NCBI RefSeq assembly: GCF_003014485.1
Contig: NZ_PYGA01000009.1
Span: 124,001-188,000 of the forward strand
Direction: 5' to 3'
Length of the DNA stretch: 64,000 bases
From: Murinocardiopsis flavida
GTDB lineage: Bacteria; Actinomycetota; Actinomycetes; Streptosporangiales; Streptosporangiaceae
Positions within the stretch are counted from its first letter, which is position 1. Each line of letters opens with the position of its first letter. The translations under genes and the position numbers were made by a program. The notes below the pieces were generated by a model. The model did no database searches. It worked only from the letters and a program-made list of their open reading frames with translations, and was not told where the DNA came from. Below are positions 9,711 to 18,962 of the stretch, piece after piece.

Positions 9711-10706
9711 GTGGATCTCGACGTGTACACCGCCGCGCACCGCCCCGACTGGGACCGCTTGCAGACCCTCGTCCGCCGGCGGCGCAGCCTCGACGGCCCC
9801 GAGGTCGACGAACTCGTCGAGCTGTACCAGCGGGTGTCCACCCACCTGTCGGTGGTCCGGTCCTCCGGGCAGGACCCCGCACTCACCGGCCACCTGTCGG
9901 GCCTGGTGGCGCGGGCCCGCTCGGCCGTCACCGGTTCGCACAGCGCCGGCTGGGGCGACTTCGCCCGCTTCTTCACCCGGACCTTCCCAGCGGTGCTCTA
10001 CCGGCTCCGCTGGTGGTGGATCACCGCTTCGCTGGCGTCGCTCGCCGTCGTCGTGGGCATGGCGGTCTGGCTGGTGAACGACCCCCGGGCGCTGGCGGCA
10101 CTGGGGCCGCCGGAGATGATCCGCTCCTACGTCGAACACGACTTCGCCAACTACTACGTCGAGCACCCCGGCGCGTCGTTCGCCGCGCAGGTGTGGACGA
10201 ACAACGCGTGGGTCGCCGCGCAGGCGCTGGTCCTGGGCGTGTTCCTGTGCGTGCCGGCCGTCTACGTGCTCTGGGCCAACGCCGCGGCGCTCGGTCAGGC
10301 GGCCGGGATGATGTTCGCGAACGGCAAGGGCGACATCTTCCTCGGCCTGATCCTGCCGCACGGGCTGCTGGAGCTGACAGCGGTGTTCGTCGCCGCCGGG
10401 GTCGGCATCAAGCTGGGCTGGACCATCATCGCCCCCGGGCACCGCCCGCGGATCCAGGCGCTGGGCGAGGAGGCCCGCGCCGCCATCGCTGTGGTGCTGG
10501 GCCTGGTGGTGGTGCTGTTCATCTCCGGGCTCATCGAGGGCTTCGTGACGGGGTGGGTGCACATCACGTGGCTGCGCATCGGCATCGGCGTCCTCGCCGA
10601 GGCGCTGTTCCTCGCCTACGTGTTCATCCCGGGCCGCAAGGCGGCCCGCGAGGGCGAGACCGGCGACCTCAAGGAAGCCCCGCAAACCGCCCCGGTCAGC
10701 GGGTGA
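9711..10706 (+). CDS. Stage II sporulation protein M (SpoIIM)-family membrane protein
   Basis: 331 residues starting at GTG 9711 (VDLDVYTAAHRPDWDRL). Cytoplasmic N-terminal half, then several membrane helices: WWWITASLASLAVVVGMAVWL, the VWTNNAWVAAQALVLGVFLCVPAVY region, and later segments around GLILPHGLLELTAVFVAAGVGI (the PHGLLEL motif is characteristic) and GLVVVLFISGLIEGFV. In endospore formers SpoIIM takes part in engulfment; in actinobacteria the family is a general envelope protein of unknown role. Divergent from the RDD gene, with 158 bp between them. Confidence 0.9.
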   Translation: MDLDVYTAAHRPDWDRLQTLVRRRRSLDGPEVDELVELYQRVSTHLSVVRSSGQDPALTGHLSGLVARARSAVTGSHSAGWGDFARFFTRTFPAVLYRLRWWWITASLASLAVVVGMAVWLVNDPRALAALGPPEMIRSYVEHDFANYYVEHPGASFAAQVWTNNAWVAAQALVLGVFLCVPAVYVLWANAAALGQAAGMMFANGKGDIFLGLILPHGLLELTAVFVAAGVGIKLGWTIIAPGHRPRIQALGEEARAAIAVVLGLVVVLFISGLIEGFVTGWVHITWLRIGIGVLAEALFLAYVFIPGRKAAREGETGDLKEAPQTAPVSG

Positions 10707-10735
10707 AAAACCCGGCGCACACGACGCGCCCCGGG

Positions 10736-10741
10736 TAATCT
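10736..10741 (+). promoter_or_regulatory. -10 element of the toxin-antitoxin operon (leaderless start)
   Basis: TAATCT ends six bases before ATG 10748, so the transcript probably starts at or next to the start codon. No ribosome site precedes the ATG, in keeping with leaderless translation. A -35 box is not clear. Confidence 0.5.
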
Positions 10742-10747
10742 GTGTGC

Positions 10748-11050
10748 ATGGCGGTCACCGAGGAAGACAAGGGACGGCGCTCGGCTGCGAAGAAGCGGGC
10801 GCCGCGGCGCAAGGTCGCGCTTCCGCAAGCGCTGGCCGATGACATCCGCACGCGGGTCGACCCCGAAGACTTCGACGCGTACGTGATCGAAGTCCTCGAA
10901 CGTCAGGCACAGCGTGAGCGGCTCGCCGAATTGATCGCCGCACACGAGCGCGAGCAGGGCCCGCTGCCGCAGGAGTACCTCGATGAAGCCTATGAGGCAT
11001 TCCGCGAGGCCGAACGGAAAGAAGCCAAGCGGCGCGCAGCAAACCTCTGA
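10748..11050 (+). CDS. Antitoxin-like protein of a PIN toxin module
   Basis: 100 residues, highly charged, with a basic N-terminus (KGRRSAAKKRAPRRK) and then VALPQALADDIRTRVDPEDFDAYVIEVLERQAQRERLAELIAAHERE, which looks like a ribbon-helix-helix/VapB-type DNA-binding part followed by a helical toxin-binding tail. The stop codon overlaps the probable start of the PIN-domain gene, as is usual in VapBC modules. The operon is probably autoregulated from the promoter at 10736. The exact antitoxin family is not certain. Confidence 0.75.
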   Translation: MAVTEEDKGRRSAAKKRAPRRKVALPQALADDIRTRVDPEDFDAYVIEVLERQAQRERLAELIAAHEREQGPLPQEYLDEAYEAFREAERKEAKRRAANL

Positions 11051-11442
11051 CCAGTGGGGTCGTTGTCCTCGACTGCGAAGCGCTCGGCAAACTGATCTCC
11101 CGGGACCGGCGGCTCTTGGCCTTTCTCGCACGAGCGAACACCGAAGAGCGGCGGATTGTCTGCTGTGCCGCGACCCTGATCGAAGCGCAGCACAGCAAGG
11201 TCAAGGCGGCGGAACTCTCGTACGCGCGCTCCCTGGTATCGGTCGAAGCGGTGACGGAGGAGATCGCGAACGAGGCTGTGGCGCTGCTGCGCGCCGCCGG
11301 TCTCCACGGGCACCGCCATGCCATCGATGCAATGGTTGCGGCTACGGCGATGGCTCAGCAGGGCGGCGTCGTCCTGCTGACCAGTGATGTCGATGACATG
11401 ACCGCGCTTTGCGGCGATCGTGTCGCAGTCGTCAAGGTCTGA
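11047..11442 (+). CDS. PIN-domain RNase toxin (VapC-like), probable CTG start
   Basis: 131 residues if it starts at CTG 11047. PIN landmarks are VVVLDCEALGKLI (first Asp), AATLIEAQ (Glu), GHRHAIDAMVAATAM (Asp) and LLTSDVDDM, enough for a metal-dependent RNase site. No ATG, GTG or TTG exists in frame between the upstream stop at 10993-10995 and the strand carrying the first Asp. The next usable codon is TTG 11116, which would delete that strand. CTG 11047 overlaps the antitoxin stop (CTGA), pointing to coupled re-initiation at a rare start codon. RNA target unknown. Confidence 0.75.
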   Translation: MTSGVVVLDCEALGKLISRDRRLLAFLARANTEERRIVCCAATLIEAQHSKVKAAELSYARSLVSVEAVTEEIANEAVALLRAAGLHGHRHAIDAMVAATAMAQQGGVVLLTSDVDDMTALCGDRVAVVKV

Positions 11443-11554
11443 ACGCCGCCTGTCGGTACCTGCCACTGGCGCCGGGTCTCAGGGCCGCCCCTGGGCCTTA
11501 CTGGCGATGGCGGAGTCCAAGGCGGCGGGCGGATGCGGTGGAAGGGGCGCGGAC

Positions 11555-11758
11555 ATGGCGGCTCGATGGTTCACGAGCAGCCACAGCAGCGCCGAGACCG
11601 GCAATTGCGTAGAGGTCGCCTTCGCGGGGCGGGCCGTTCTCGTGCGCGACTCGACCGCACCGGCAGCCCGCACTCTCGCCTTCGGGGCGGGGGAGTGGCT
11701 GGGGTTCCTGCGTACTTCGGCCCCCGCCGATTCCGGTCGCCGGACCGGCCCCCGGTAG
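11555..11758 (+). CDS. DUF397 small protein, orphan
   Basis: 67 residues with the DUF397 signature: WFTSSHSS..GNCVEVAF, VLVRDSTAPAARTLAFGAGEWLGFL. ATG 11555 is preceded by GAAGGGG at seven bases. DUF397 proteins nearly always follow a helix-turn-helix (XRE) regulator that they are thought to modulate. None is encoded next to this copy, so it may be a remnant or may act with a distant partner. Confidence 0.8.
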   Translation: MAARWFTSSHSSAETGNCVEVAFAGRAVLVRDSTAPAARTLAFGAGEWLGFLRTSAPADSGRRTGPR

Positions 11759-11808
11759 TCCGGACCCCGGTACGCGCGGCCCGTTGCGGCGCCGCCCGTT
11801 CGGTCTCT

Positions 11809-13989
11809 TCATTCAGCCTCGGCCAGGCGCGCGCGGGCGAGACGGGTGTCGGGGTGGTCGGGGCCGAGCACCTCGCCCATGGCGTGCGCGACCGACGCGA
11901 ACCCGCTGCGCGCCGCGGGGAGGTCCCCCCGCTCCAGCGCGGTCAGCGCGAGGTAGTAGTGCACATCCAGGGTGGCGGGGTGGTCGGCGCCGAGTAGGCG
12001 CTCCCTGGCGGCCAGTACCCGCCGGAAACCCGCCTCCGCCGCCGTGTTGCGGCCCTTCCGCAGGTCGACGTAGGCGAGATTCTGCCGTGTGAACAGGGCG
12101 CTCTGATCCTCGGTCTCGGCGCGGCGCTCCCAGACCGCGAGGAGCAGGCGCAACTCGGTCTCAGCCGTGTCCCAGTCACCGCGTTTCACCGCTATGAGAG
12201 CGAGCTGGTGCCGGGCGCTCAGCGTGTCCGGGTGGTCGGGCCCTGAGATGCGTGTGCGGGCGTCCAGGACCGAACGGAACTGTGCCACCGCCTCGTCCAG
12301 CCGGCCGCCCGCCAGAAGGGCGTCCCCGGCGTGGTGCCGCGCTGTCAGGGTCACCCGGTGCTCGGCGCCGAGTGCGCGCTCCGCTTCGGCGGCCACAGTG
12401 GACAGCTCCGCGTACGCGCGGGCGGAGTCGCCCCGTTGCAGGGTGAGCCGAGCCCGGCGCACCTCGGCCGTCAAGGTGTCGGCGTGCACCGGCCCCAGCG
12501 CGTGGCTCCGGAGGTCGCGGACGGCCAGGTAGGCCGCGTGCTCCAGAGCGGGGTCGCGGCCCGGCTGGGCCTCCAGCAGCCGCACCGCGTCATCGGCGGT
12601 CGCGGCCGCCCGGTCGCCCAGCCCGGCGCGCACGGACTCGCCGATGAGCGGGTGGACGCGCAGCCCCGGCCCGCGCCCTCCCCCGCCGGGGCCGCCTGCG
12701 TCTCCCCGGCCGGTGCCGCCTGTGCCGCCCAGGCCGGTCAGCTCTACCAGGCCGTGGACGACGAGGGCGTTGAGCGCGCGGGCCACGGCGGGTTCGTCCA
12801 GGGTGCGGTCACCGGCGTCCACGCTCCCGCCGCGGAGCAGGCCCACCGGCAGCCGGGCGAGCGGGACGGCCGCACCGTCGGGTCCCAGCACGGACAGCAG
12901 GCGCAGCAGGGGCGCCGCCTCCGGCGCCTGCTCCGGGGGGATGAGTTCGAGGGAGAGCTCCCAGGCCCCGGAGAGCAGCCGGCGCGAGCGGCCGGCCCCG
13001 TGCGCGTCGTCGAGCGGGAGCGTCAGCGCGTCCAACCGGGAGACGGCGCCGTCGATATGCGCCAGCAGCGCGTGGCAGTCCTGGAACAGCGTCCGGTGCG
13101 TCGCCAGGATCCGGCCGGCCAGCGCCAATGCGAGCGGGTAGCCGCCGAGCCGGTCGGCCAGGTCACTGGCGCCCGCGGACCCGGCGGCGCCCGCGTGGTC
13201 GGCGAGGACGGCGGCCGCGCTCTCCGCGTTCAGCGGCGCGACCTCGTGCAGCACCGCCGGGGCCCACACGGCGGCGTCGCCGACCCTGGTGGTGACCAGC
13301 ACGAACCCCGCCGGGTCGCCGCGCAGCCAGTCGAGCCCTTCGGCGAGGGTCCTTGTCGGGGCCAGCTCCGCAGGCCGGTCGATGTTGTCGAAGACCAGCA
13401 GCCACGGGACGGGCGCGGCGGCCAAGTGCCGCCAGACCCACCGGGCCGCGCGCCCGGGGGTCGGAAAGAGCTGTTCGGCCTCCGCCCGCGGTGCGCCCAG
13501 CTCCACCGCGACCTCCAGCATCGACGCGAGGACGTTCCCGGTGCGGACCCAGAACACCGTCCGGCCCCGGGCGGCGGCCCGGTGCGCGAGTTCGGCGGCG
13601 ACCGTGGACTTTCCGATCCCGCCGGGTCCGGCGAGCACGTGGGGGCGCGAACCGCCGGCGTCCATGGCGTCGGCGAGGTCGTCCAGCAGGGCGGTGCGTC
13701 CGCGGGTGTCCGTTGTCGGTCGGGGCGGGTCCAGGTGGACGTCGTCCAGCGCGGCGGGCGGCGGCGCGGAATGGAGGTGCACCTCGCCGTGGATGTCGCG
13801 CGCCTGGAGCAGCGTGCCGTGCACGGCGCCGCGGACGGCGTTCCCCGTGTTACTCGGGTTCCCCGGGTCCCTCGGGTTCCCCGTACCGGTGCCGCCGTGC
13901 GGGGGCTGCGCGGTGGGGTCGGGAGTGCGCCCGGGGTCCCGCCGCCCGTCGGCGGAACCGTCGCCGAACGGGCCGCGCCTGGGGGTCAC
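11809..13989 (-). CDS. STAND ATPase: NB-ARC domain with C-terminal TPR repeats
   Basis: 726 residues. A Pro/Gly/Asn-rich N-terminus is followed by a short conserved-looking module GAVHGTLLQARDIHGEVHLH (residues 54-73), which I associate with actinobacterial signalling NTPases. The NB-ARC domain has Walker A GPGGIGKS (121-128), Walker B-like WLLVFDNID (about 197) and VLVTTR. A winged-helix-like part follows, then tetratricopeptide repeats from about residue 490 (ALGAEHRVTLTARHHAGDAL, ISGPDHPDTLSARHQLALIA and similar). STAND proteins oligomerise on ligand binding; some are antiphage sensors and others regulators. GTG 13989 overlaps the DUF58 stop as GTGA, so translation is coupled. No catalytic effector domain is recognisable. 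Confidence 0.85.
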   Translation of the reverse strand: MTPRRGPFGDGSADGRRDPGRTPDPTAQPPHGGTGTGNPRDPGNPSNTGNAVRGAVHGTLLQARDIHGEVHLHSAPPPAALDDVHLDPPRPTTDTRGRTALLDDLADAMDAGGSRPHVLAGPGGIGKSTVAAELAHRAAARGRTVFWVRTGNVLASMLEVAVELGAPRAEAEQLFPTPGRAARWVWRHLAAAPVPWLLVFDNIDRPAELAPTRTLAEGLDWLRGDPAGFVLVTTRVGDAAVWAPAVLHEVAPLNAESAAAVLADHAGAAGSAGASDLADRLGGYPLALALAGRILATHRTLFQDCHALLAHIDGAVSRLDALTLPLDDAHGAGRSRRLLSGAWELSLELIPPEQAPEAAPLLRLLSVLGPDGAAVPLARLPVGLLRGGSVDAGDRTLDEPAVARALNALVVHGLVELTGLGGTGGTGRGDAGGPGGGGRGPGLRVHPLIGESVRAGLGDRAAATADDAVRLLEAQPGRDPALEHAAYLAVRDLRSHALGPVHADTLTAEVRRARLTLQRGDSARAYAELSTVAAEAERALGAEHRVTLTARHHAGDALLAGGRLDEAVAQFRSVLDARTRISGPDHPDTLSARHQLALIAVKRGDWDTAETELRLLLAVWERRAETEDQSALFTRQNLAYVDLRKGRNTAAEAGFRRVLAARERLLGADHPATLDVHYYLALTALERGDLPAARSGFASVAHAMGEVLGPDHPDTRLARARLAEAE

Positions 13990-15287
13990 AACCGGCCCTG
14001 GGCCTTCAGGGCGATGTAGGCGTCGGCGAGGGCCGGGGCGATGTGCTCCGGGTCGGCGTCGACCACCTCGACCCCGTAGCGCCGCAGCTCCGCCGTAATG
14101 CGGCGGCGGTCGGTGCGGGTCTTCTCCGCTGCGGCCGCCCCGTACACCGCCTTCGCGTCGCCGCGCAGGCCCGCCATCTCGGTGACCCTGGTGTCGGACA
14201 CGGCGGCCACCATGACCAGGTGCCGGGCCGTCAGCGTCGGCAGCAGCGGCAGCAGGCCCTCTTCCATGGACGCTGCGTCGAGCTCGGTGAGCAGCACCAC
14301 CAGCTGCCGGGTGCGGCTCTGCTGCGACAGGACCGCGGAGACCAGCCCGCGCGGGTCGGACTCCACCAGCTCCGGTTCGAGGGTCGCCATGGCCTGCACG
14401 ATCGCCGGGACGGTGCTGCCGCGCCCGTGCCCGCGCACCTGGGCGCGCACGCGCCGGTCGTAGCCGAGCAGCCCCACCCGGTCGCCCGCCTTCGCCGCGA
14501 GCGCGGCGAGCAGCAGCGCGGCGTCCATGCCGTGGTCGAGGCGCGGGGTGTCGCCCACCCGCCCCGCCGAGGTGCGGCCGGTGTCGAGGACGATGAGGAT
14601 GCGGCGGTCGCGCTCGGGGCGCCACGTGCGCACCACGACCTCGCTGCGGCGGGCGGTCGCCCGCCAGTCGATGGACCGGACGTCGTCGCCGGGGACGTAC
14701 TCGCGCAGCGAGTCGAACTCGCTGCCCTGGCCGCGCACCATCGCCCGGTGCTGGCCGTCGAGTTCGCGCAGCTTCGAGAGCTTGCCTGGCAGGTGGCGGC
14801 GGCTGTGGAACGGCGGCAGCGCCCGCACCGTCCAGGGGGCCGGGAGGGTGGCCTGGCGGGCGCCGAGCCCGAGCGGGCCGAAGGAGCGCACCGTGACCCC
14901 TGCGGCGTGCTGGTCGCCGCGCCGGGTCGGCGTGAGGGCGGTGTCGATGCGGCGCCGCTCCCCGCCGGGCAGGGTCACGGTGTGGGTGCGCGGGGCCGCG
15001 CCGGCGCTGGGCGCCCACGCGTCGCGGACGAGGGCGCGCACCCTGCGCCCGCCCGGGTTGGCGAGGAGCAGGCCGACCTGCGCCGACTCACCGAGGCGGA
15101 TGGAGGTCTCGCCGTCGCGGACGAAGCCGAGCGCGCGCGGCGACGGTGCGAGCAGCACGTCGAGCAGGATCGCCCCGAACAGCGCGACGAGGACGGTCCA
15201 CAGGACCCACCAGCCCAGCGCCCCTCCGGCGAGGACGACGAGGACGCCGATTGCAGCGAGGAGTACCGCCCGCCCAGTGATCGCCAT
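13986..15287 (-). CDS. DUF58 protein (MoxR-associated, VWA-like)
   Basis: 433 residues. Two N-terminal membrane helices (AVLLAAIGVLVVLAGGALGW, VLWTVLVALFGAILLDVLL), an extracytoplasmic-type beta region, then the DUF58 core GSEFDSLREYVPGDDVRSIDW and RTWRPERDRRILIVLDTGRT, the latter VWA-like. DUF58 proteins pair with MoxR AAA ATPases as metal-dependent adaptors. The MoxR gene lies upstream on the same strand, but TetR and VOC genes now separate them. The 3' end is translationally coupled to the STAND gene. Confidence 0.9.
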   Translation of the reverse strand: MAITGRAVLLAAIGVLVVLAGGALGWWVLWTVLVALFGAILLDVLLAPSPRALGFVRDGETSIRLGESAQVGLLLANPGGRRVRALVRDAWAPSAGAAPRTHTVTLPGGERRRIDTALTPTRRGDQHAAGVTVRSFGPLGLGARQATLPAPWTVRALPPFHSRRHLPGKLSKLRELDGQHRAMVRGQGSEFDSLREYVPGDDVRSIDWRATARRSEVVVRTWRPERDRRILIVLDTGRTSAGRVGDTPRLDHGMDAALLLAALAAKAGDRVGLLGYDRRVRAQVRGHGRGSTVPAIVQAMATLEPELVESDPRGLVSAVLSQQSRTRQLVVLLTELDAASMEEGLLPLLPTLTARHLVMVAAVSDTRVTEMAGLRGDAKAVYGAAAAEKTRTDRRRITAELRRYGVEVVDADPEHIAPALADAYIALKAQGRL

Positions 15288-15396
15288 CGCGTGTGGTGCC
15301 TCGTTCCGATCGGGGTCGGCGCGCCCTTCCTGCCGCGGACGGCCTGCTACCGACCACCTTGCCGTACATGCGGGGCGAAGGCATCCCGCGGGGCGG

Positions 15397-15984
15397 TCAG
15401 CCCTCTGCGGCGAGCAGCCGCGCGGCGGCGTCGCGCGCGGTGGCGATGGCGCCGGGCAGCTCGGCGACGCTGCGGCCCACGACCGCGCCCTCGTGCAGGA
15501 TGAGCAGGGTGTCGGCGAGGCGTGCCGGGTCGGCGGCGCCGAGTTCCGCCGCGAGTTCCAGGTAGCGCCCGCGCAGCCACTCCTTCTGGTCCCTGGCGGC
15601 GGCGCGGCCCGGGTGATCGGGGTCGGCGAGTTCGGCGCAGGCGTTGACCATGGCGCAGCCGCGCTCGTTCTCGCGGTCGGTCCACTCGGCCAGCGCGTCG
15701 AAGGTCGCGAGGATCCGCCGGACGGGGTCGTCCTCGGCGTCGACCGCGTCGGTCACCCACTGCCGCCAGCGCGCGTCGCGCGCCCGCAGGTAGGCCACGA
15801 CCAGCGCCTCCTTGGAGCCGAACCGGTCGTAGATGGTCTTCTTGGTCACCCCGGCCTGCTCGGCGACGAGCTCCATGCCGACGGTGTTGATGCCGCGGCG
15901 GTAGAACAGGTCGCCGGCGACGTCGAGGACCCGCTGCGCGGCCGGGGTCAGAGGGCGGTCGGCGCGGGTGCGTGCGGGAGCCAT
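15397..15984 (-). CDS. TetR-family regulator
   Basis: 195 residues. N-terminal helix-turn-helix RVLDVAGDLFYRRGINTVGMELVAEQAGVTKKTIYDRFGSKEALVVAYL. The C-terminal domain (DDPVRRILATFDALAEWTDRENERGCAMVNACAEL) is of the common TetR_C form, in which the Cys within GCAMVNA is often conserved. The ligand is unknown. The operator at 16034-16043 lies in its own promoter, indicating autorepression. Located between DUF58 and VOC genes. Confidence 0.9.
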   Translation of the reverse strand: MAPARTRADRPLTPAAQRVLDVAGDLFYRRGINTVGMELVAEQAGVTKKTIYDRFGSKEALVVAYLRARDARWRQWVTDAVDAEDDPVRRILATFDALAEWTDRENERGCAMVNACAELADPDHPGRAAARDQKEWLRGRYLELAAELGAADPARLADTLLILHEGAVVGRSVAELPGAIATARDAAARLLAAEG

Positions 15985-16028
15985 GGGATCGATCGCCTTC
16001 CTCGCGTGCCGTGTCCGGGTACGCCACC

Positions 16029-16043
16029 ACTATACCGAACGGT
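16029..16043 (-). promoter_or_regulatory. tetR promoter with overlapping operator
   Basis: On the minus strand TATAGT (16034-16029) is a good -10 box 45 bp before the TetR start. The palindrome ACCGAACGGT (16034-16043) abuts it in the spacer, as expected for a TetR autorepressor. Confidence 0.5.
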
Positions 16044-16086
16044 GTGGTTATGCGTGGCCCGGTCCCGCGCTCCCGCGCCGGCCCGG

Positions 16087-16443
16087 CTACCCCTTCGGGC
16101 GGAAGTGCGGGTTCTCGATGACCCCGACCAGGTGGCCCTCCACGCCGCGGACGACGGCCACCCGGATGCCGCCGCCCACCTCCGCCACCTCGCTGTGCGG
16201 CTCGGCCCCGTGGTCCAGCAGCCGCTTCAGCCCGGCGTCGGCGTCGGGCACACCCCAGTAGGTGACGGGGGAGCCGCCGGCCGTCTCCGCGGGCTGGAGG
16301 CCCAGCTCGTAGCCGCCGACGTCGAACCCGACGTAGTACGGCTCGTCGAAGTAGGGGCCGTGGCCCAGCAGCTCGGCGAACCACGCCTTTGCCGCGGGCA
16401 GGTCGGCCGCCGGGTAGATGATCGTGCGCAGTCCGAGGAACAC
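16087..16443 (-). CDS. VOC-superfamily protein (glyoxalase/bleomycin-resistance fold)
   Basis: 118 residues from GTG 16443 (AAAGGACGG upstream). Sequence starts VFLGLRTIIYPAADLPAAKAWFAELLGHGPYFDEPYYVGFDVGGYELGL and ends GGGIRVAVVRGVEGHLVGVIENPHF, typical paired beta-alpha-beta-beta-beta modules of a vicinal-oxygen-chelate protein. Substrate cannot be deduced. It lies just upstream of tetR on the same strand, and may be regulated with it. Confidence 0.85.
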   Translation of the reverse strand: MFLGLRTIIYPAADLPAAKAWFAELLGHGPYFDEPYYVGFDVGGYELGLQPAETAGGSPVTYWGVPDADAGLKRLLDHGAEPHSEVAEVGGGIRVAVVRGVEGHLVGVIENPHFRPKG

Positions 16444-16633
16444 GGTGCTGCCGTCCTTTTCGAGTCGGGTGCGCCGGCGGGTCCGGCACACCCGGCAGTC
16501 TCCCGGCGCGCGGCCCCGCGGGTCTTGAACGGAACGGACACGCCGCCCCAGTCCCTGCCCCAGCCCTGCCCTAACCCTCGCCGAGCCCCTGCCAGCCCTC
16601 ATCCCCGCCCAGCCCCTGCCGCGCGGATACGGG

Positions 16634-17617
<984 letters not shown>

Positions 17618-17687
17618 GAGTGCTGGTACCTCTCTCTTCGCGGTGCTGTGGTCTGCGCCGTGCTGGTGGCGTCGCGGTGTCGGCGGG

Positions 17688-18962
17688 TCAGCGGAGGCCC
17701 GCTTCGAGCCGGTCGAGTTCGTCGGCGAGCCGGACCAGGCCGGCGTCGTCGGCGGTGAACGGGTCGGCGCCGCCGGGGTCGGGCGACGACCCGTAGAGCA
17801 GCGCGGCGACGTGGCCGCGATCGGCGCCGCCGCGGGAGGCGACGGCGTCGACCACGGAGCCGGGCGGCGCGTCGGGGCCCAGCCCGAAGGCGGGCCGCAG
17901 CCGGCCGATGACACCGCCGCGCAGCGCGGCGGCCGCGCGGTCGCGGGACCGCCGCGACGCGTACAGCCCCGCGCGGCCCTCGGTGGTCTCGGCCGCGCGC
18001 ACCACCACCGGCAGCGACTCCGTCACCAGGGGCCCCAGCCGCCGCCCCCGCCACAGTGCGGCCAGCAGCAGCGCCGCAGCCAGCGCGCCGAGCGACAACC
18101 GGACGGAGAACGGGGTGAGGTCCCACAGGGTCTGCCCGCCGCCCTGCACCGGGACATCGGGGATGGCGAACACGACGTCGCCGGGGTCGCCCCCGTTCGC
18201 GCCGAGGAGGTTCAGAGCGAGCGCGGCGTTGCCGTTGGCCGCCAAGTCCTCATTGCGCAGGAACGCCGAGCCGCCGAGCACCGTGGTGGTGCGCCCGTCG
18301 GCGTCCGTGCGCACCAGTGGGGCTCCCCCCGAGCCGCCGTAGCAGGACTCCGCTCCGTCGGAACCGCGGTAGCGCTCCCCGTCGAGGTCGGCGCGGCCGG
18401 CCGCCGCTGCGCCCGGCAGGGCGCAGCGCGGTTCGGGTGCGCTGTCGCCGCCGCGGCCCGACACCCGCACCCCCGGCGCGAACGCGTCCAGCGCGCCGGT
18501 CGTGGGTTGGACGAGGACGCGGTCGCCGGGCACCGCCGCGAGCCGCTTCAGCTCCGCCGGCGTCAGCCGGTGGGACTGCGTGAGGAGCAGGGTGGAATCG
18601 CCGCCGTTGCGCTCCGCCGCGTCGGCGGCGTCGGCGGCGTCGTCGATGCCGCGGGCGACGGTGACCTCGGACCCCTGGTCGGCCAGGATCCGGACGAGTG
18701 CGCGGGTGCCTTCGGGCCCGGCCGATTCGGGGTCGAGGTCGCCGCGGACACTCGTTTCGGAGCCGAGTGACACCAGCAGCGCCACCACGACCAGGGCCGC
18801 GCCGAACAGCAGCGGGCCTCGGGCCGCGCGCCACATCTGCCGGGGGGTGCGGGAGATCTGGGCGGACTGCCGGGACGGCTGCGACGGCGGGGATGCCTGG
18901 GACGCGGGGGCGGCGGTGGCACCGCTTTCGGGGGCGGGGCTTTCGGGGGCGGGCACGCTCAC
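17688..18962 (-). CDS. DUF4350-domain membrane protein
   Basis: 424 residues. An Ala/Pro/Ser-rich cytoplasmic N-terminus precedes one membrane helix (GPLLFGAALVVVALLVSLGS). The extracytoplasmic DUF4350 domain has GTRALVRILADQGSEVTVAR and LLLTQSHRLTPAELKRL, and a second helix (RLSLGALAAALLLAALWRGRRLGP) is followed by a cytoplasmic tail. GTG 18962 overlaps the stop of the DUF4129 gene (GTGA). Members of this cluster are thought to form an envelope complex with MoxR and DUF58; its role is unknown. Confidence 0.9.
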   Translation of the reverse strand: MSVPAPESPAPESGATAAPASQASPPSQPSRQSAQISRTPRQMWRAARGPLLFGAALVVVALLVSLGSETSVRGDLDPESAGPEGTRALVRILADQGSEVTVARGIDDAADAADAAERNGGDSTLLLTQSHRLTPAELKRLAAVPGDRVLVQPTTGALDAFAPGVRVSGRGGDSAPEPRCALPGAAAAGRADLDGERYRGSDGAESCYGGSGGAPLVRTDADGRTTTVLGGSAFLRNEDLAANGNAALALNLLGANGGDPGDVVFAIPDVPVQGGGQTLWDLTPFSVRLSLGALAAALLLAALWRGRRLGPLVTESLPVVVRAAETTEGRAGLYASRRSRDRAAAALRGGVIGRLRPAFGLGPDAPPGSVVDAVASRGGADRGHVAALLYGSSPDPGGADPFTADDAGLVRLADELDRLEAGLR

